Positions 61,431 to 64,000 of a stretch of DNA of 64,000 nt are shown piece after piece. The DNA comes from Shinisaurus crocodilurus (taxonomy: Eukaryota; Chordata; Lepidosauria; Squamata; Shinisauridae), in the NCBI GenBank assembly GCA_021292165.1, contig CM037876.1, positions 288,649,938 to 288,713,937 on the forward strand, given 5' to 3'. The notes under the pieces are model-generated. The model searched no databases. It was not told where the DNA came from and was given only the letters and a program-made list of their open reading frames with translations. The stretch's first letter is position 1, and each line of letters opens with the position of its first letter. The position numbers and the translations under genes were made by a program.

Positions 61431-61690
61431 TATTAAGTAGAGGCCAGATAGCCACCTATCAGGGATGCTGTAGCAGTGGATTTCCTGCATTTGCAGGGGG
61501 TTGGACTAGATCAGCCTTCCCTGACCTGGTGCCCTTGAGATTTTGGTGACTAAAACTCACTAGCTCCAGCCAGCATGGCCAATGGTCAGGAATGCTGGGA
61601 GTTGTAGCCCAAAGCCATCCAGAGGGCATCAGGTTGGAGAAGGCTGAACTAGATGAGCTTTGAGATTCCTTCCATCTCTATGTTCCTATG
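61431..61690 (+). mobile_element. CR1 3' end split by a hAT hairpin
   Basis: ATCAGGGATGCTGTAGCAGT, GCAGGGGGTTGGACTAGAT before, and GAGCTTTGAGATTCCTTCC after the MITE, ending in TCTATGTTCCTATG. Confidence 0.75.
61512..61646. mobile_element. hAT hairpin MITE (135 bp) with TSD, inside CR1
   Basis: Ends CAGCCTTCCCTGACCTGGTG and the complement of CATCAGGTTGGAGAAGGCTG. Flanks GACTAGAT (61504-61511) and AACTAGAT (61647-61654) match at 7 of 8. Confidence 0.88.
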
Positions 61691-61732
61691 AAAAATCCAA
61701 GGGCCAAATTTGACATTACACACCAACACATA

Positions 61733-61935
61733 CAGTAAAACCTTAGATTGCAAGCATAATTTGTTCATGGATATACAAGTGCTTGTAATCCAAAGCACTT
61801 GTATATCAAAGCAAATTTCCCCGTACTCGTATTGCAAGACCTCGCTCGTTTATCAAGTTAAATTGTATTTTAAAAAATTTGCTCGTCTTGCGAAACACTC
61901 GCAGACCAGGTTACTCGCAATCCAAGGTTTTACTG
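61733..61935. mobile_element. TA-flanked MITE (mariner/Tigger-like), 203 bp
   Basis: Ends CAGTAAAACCTTAGATTGCA and the complement of CAATCCAAGGTTTTACTG; TA on both sides (61731-61732, 61936-61937). An inner palindrome at AGTGCTTGTAATCCAAAGCACTTG. Confidence 0.85.
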
Positions 61936-62344
61936 TATAACATTACCCCATTTCCACTTCCAGAGGGGTGATTGGCATCAAACGAGTGTTGGGCAGGGAG
62001 AGAGGGTGTGTAAACCTTTCCCCATCCACCATTTCCCTACACCAAATGTCCACCTGTGGCTTTTCCCCCAATGCCCAGTTTTCAAGCAGGCCTCCCCGTC
62101 TGGCTTATCTGATTTCAATTGCCCTCACAGAGGTGGCTATACTGTTTTAATGGGGACACTGAATACAGTTTGGGAAGGCCTGGTATGTGTGTGTATGCAT
62201 GTGCACATGCATGTGTGTGCATGCCCTGGGATGTGCATGTGTGCGCCAATGTGTGTGTGCAGCCCCCTAACCCTGAACCAGCTACACATGCAGTCCTCAG
62301 GACCAAAAAGGTTGTGCACCCCTGATGCACAAGATGTATAAGCA
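61936..62344. other. Unclassified stretch with TG-rich part
   Basis: Irregular (TG)n with GCATG at 62180-62260. GGTTGTGCACCCCTGATGCA near 62310 looks like a hAT right end. No gene. Confidence 0.35.
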
Positions 62345-62725
62345 GTGGTGTAGTGGAATGAGGGCTCACAGGGATGCAGCACCGACACTTTTTTTATTAG
62401 CAGGGACTCTGACATCACCTGCCACCCCCTCAGAATCCCTTGTTCCCTCTGAGCTTAGCTGCAATCCTCATTCTAGCTGGGGTGGGGGGTGGGAAATGAA
62501 TTTTCCCAGCAACAATATATTTTTCATTGTTGTAATGTAAAGTAATTTGGGGTGGGCAATTGAATGGGCAATTAAGACCCATTAGCTTTACAGAAGACCT
62601 GCTCATCTGGTGGAGATGAAAACTGCTTGAACTGGTTCGTTCATATGGATCAACACATCTGTGTGCAATTTTGAACTTTCCTTGGGGAGCGGCTATGGGG
62701 ATGGTTATGATGAGGGTCTACACTT
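62345..62725 (+). repeat. Unclassified dispersed repeat, family K, copy 2
   Basis: Matches 31165-31545 in order: GGGCTCACAGGGATGCAG, TTGTTCCCTCTGAGC, TAGCTGCAATCCTCATT, GGGCAATTAAGACCCATTAG, TATGGATCAACACATCTG. Confidence 0.55.
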
Positions 62726-63079
62726 AAAAAATTACCTCTGCATCACTGTGAATAAGAGCAGTGCTGGGAGTCCTATGGAGAACTCTGAAATTAAATTAAA
62801 ACTGGCCAGAATGCTGGTGGATACACCCAGGTTCTCTCCCCTATACCACTCACCCCAGTATCCATGTCGTAGTTCTGCAAGTCCGGACAAAGACAAAGAG
62901 TCTGCCTTGAACACACGCATTTGCTTTCCTATGTGTATTCTTTCCACCTATGCTTTTATCTTTGCCCTACAGTGTGCCTTATGTTTCATAACCAATAAAT
63001 CTTCTGTTGCGCCTATTTCTCCAGAGTTGAAATGTGTTGAAAATGTCCCTTTCCCCCCTCCCTCCAGAGAGTAGGGTAA
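62726..63079. other. Stretch with no recognised gene
   Basis: The 137-residue frame at 62661-63074 starts in family K and has no known domain; the sequence outside is unclassified. Confidence 0.35.
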
Positions 63080-63500
63080 ACAATAGCCTCCACTCTTCCT
63101 CGGACTAGCTGTCCCCTTGAGCTAGTTGAGGGTTGCCCTCCCAGGAGGCGCTTTCTCTTGCCGGCTGCTGAGTGCGGATTGCGCTATTCTCAAGGTGTTT
63201 TAAAACTTGTCTTCCTGCACCTGCTTGGGAGGTTATTAGCCCACTAAGACCAGGTCCATTCATCATTAGGCTGTCTGGCTATACGGAGCGTGTGTCAGGT
63301 CACTGCCTTACTTTTCCAGAAAAGGCCAAACCAAATGTATGTGTTGCTGCTAATGATAAGTTTCCCTTATCAGGGAGCATGATCCCGACCATAAATAAAT
63401 GAGTAAATCAAGTAATTAATTCTGAAAACTGATAAATAGGAGGATGAGGCCCCTGGACTGTTACTTTGTGTGTAGGAGAGGGAACTTCAGAAAGTGTAGC
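63080..63500. other. Repeat-poor block, candidate conserved non-coding element
   Basis: No repeat signature. It contains an inverted GATA pair (TGATAAGTTTCCCTTATCAG at 63356-63375). Conservation is untested. Confidence 0.3.
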
Positions 63501-63523
63501 TTCTGTCATCCCTGTATAATAAC

Positions 63524-63806
63524 AGGGGTGGGCAACATGTGGCCCCCATCACCCCTCGGTGCAGCCCCCATCATGCCCCATTGCCCCCACCACCCCTAGG
63601 GTTTTCCCCCTCTTTTTTTAAACAAAAAAATAGGGAAAGTTGTGGTGGTAAACCACTACGGAGGCTTATAATGGACAAACTTAGCTTGTTTTCCTTCTAT
63701 TTTTTTGCAGTGCGGGGTAGCAATGGGGGGGGCATTGTGACCAGTGGTGGGTTTGGGGGAGATTGGCCCCAGACTGCCTGAAGTTACCCACCCCTGCTGT
63801 ATAACA
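63524..63806. mobile_element. hAT-like element with CAGGGGTGGGC ends
   Basis: CAGGGGTGGGCAACATGTGG at left and AGTTACCCACCCCTG at right are inverted. CTGTATAA occurs just outside both ends but three bases off on the left, so the TSD is uncertain. Confidence 0.6.
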
Positions 63807-64000
63807 AGCTGCACCTACCAAAAGTAGAGATGGGTGATCACCCTCCTGCTCACCCCAAAAGTGCTCACGACTTTGGTCATCCATTTTTGCCCTCAATTTC
63901 ATGACATGGGGGCACAATCGCACACATACCATATGTCATCTGCTCAAGACTTTTCCAAGGAAAGACAAGGTATACGTGTCATGAATTAATATATAAATGA
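63807..64000. other. Window end, no gene recognised
   Basis: Nothing identifiable. Confidence 0.3.

Noticed and set aside
62661..63074. 137-residue frame
   Set aside because: Begins in family K repeat, which is not coding in the sister copy; no domain.

Overview
This window is eukaryotic and almost entirely non-coding. The repeat content points to a squamate reptile, most likely a lizard; I cannot name the species. The evidence is a tRNA-derived SINE of the Sauria-SINE type (several copies), a tRNA-Ala-derived SINE, a 5S-rRNA-derived SINE, CR1, L2-like and L1 LINE fragments, a Helitron helicase remnant, and a very large population of short hAT-type DNA transposons with 8-bp target-site duplications (TSDs). 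Long open frames in the window come from transposon remnants or simple repeats.

The one host gene I can support is on the + strand near 45.2-46.1 kb. A 48-codon frame (45241-45387) encodes the single-pass micropeptide of TUNAR (megamind in zebrafish; the peptide is also called pTUNAR or BNLN). It follows a polypyrimidine tract and AG acceptor and precedes a ~750-base 3' UTR with a poly(A) signal at 46135. It is shorter than the usual ORF cutoff. Earlier exons are upstream and I could not identify them. Several repeat-poor stretches (about 16.0, 38.2, 60.0 and 63.1 kb) are candidate conserved non-coding elements around this neural gene; that is inference only.

Layout. 0-6 kb: little that is recognisable, then a Helitron 3' end and nested palindromic MITEs. 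6-19 kb: SINEs, MITEs, an L1 3' end with clear TSDs, a CR1 with reverse transcriptase remnant, and a 157-bp local duplication. 19.7-25.4 kb: a 984-bp hAT with a hAT dimerisation-domain frame, nested DNA elements, and a 164-bp hAT MITE inside a LINE. 26-37 kb: a 5S-derived SINE, a three-level nest of SINE/SINE/MITE, hairpin MITEs, and a 1376-bp hAT that looks like a long relative of the 164-bp MITE. 37-45 kb: a repeat-poor block, the second hAT copy (994 bp), L2 and CR1 fragments and the second 164-bp MITE. 45-46.5 kb: TUNAR. 46.5-53.5 kb: L2, a possible solo LTR with a 7-bp minisatellite, and a large inverted repeat (arms of about 667 bp). 53.5-64 kb: LINE tails, split and nested MITEs, TA-flanked MITEs and CR1 tails.

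The elements are mostly inert copies. Nesting order, TSDs and breakpoints let parts of the insertion history be read directly. Family letters (C, E, F, G, I, J, K, L, M) are my own labels for groups compared by eye within this window; database names were not checked.
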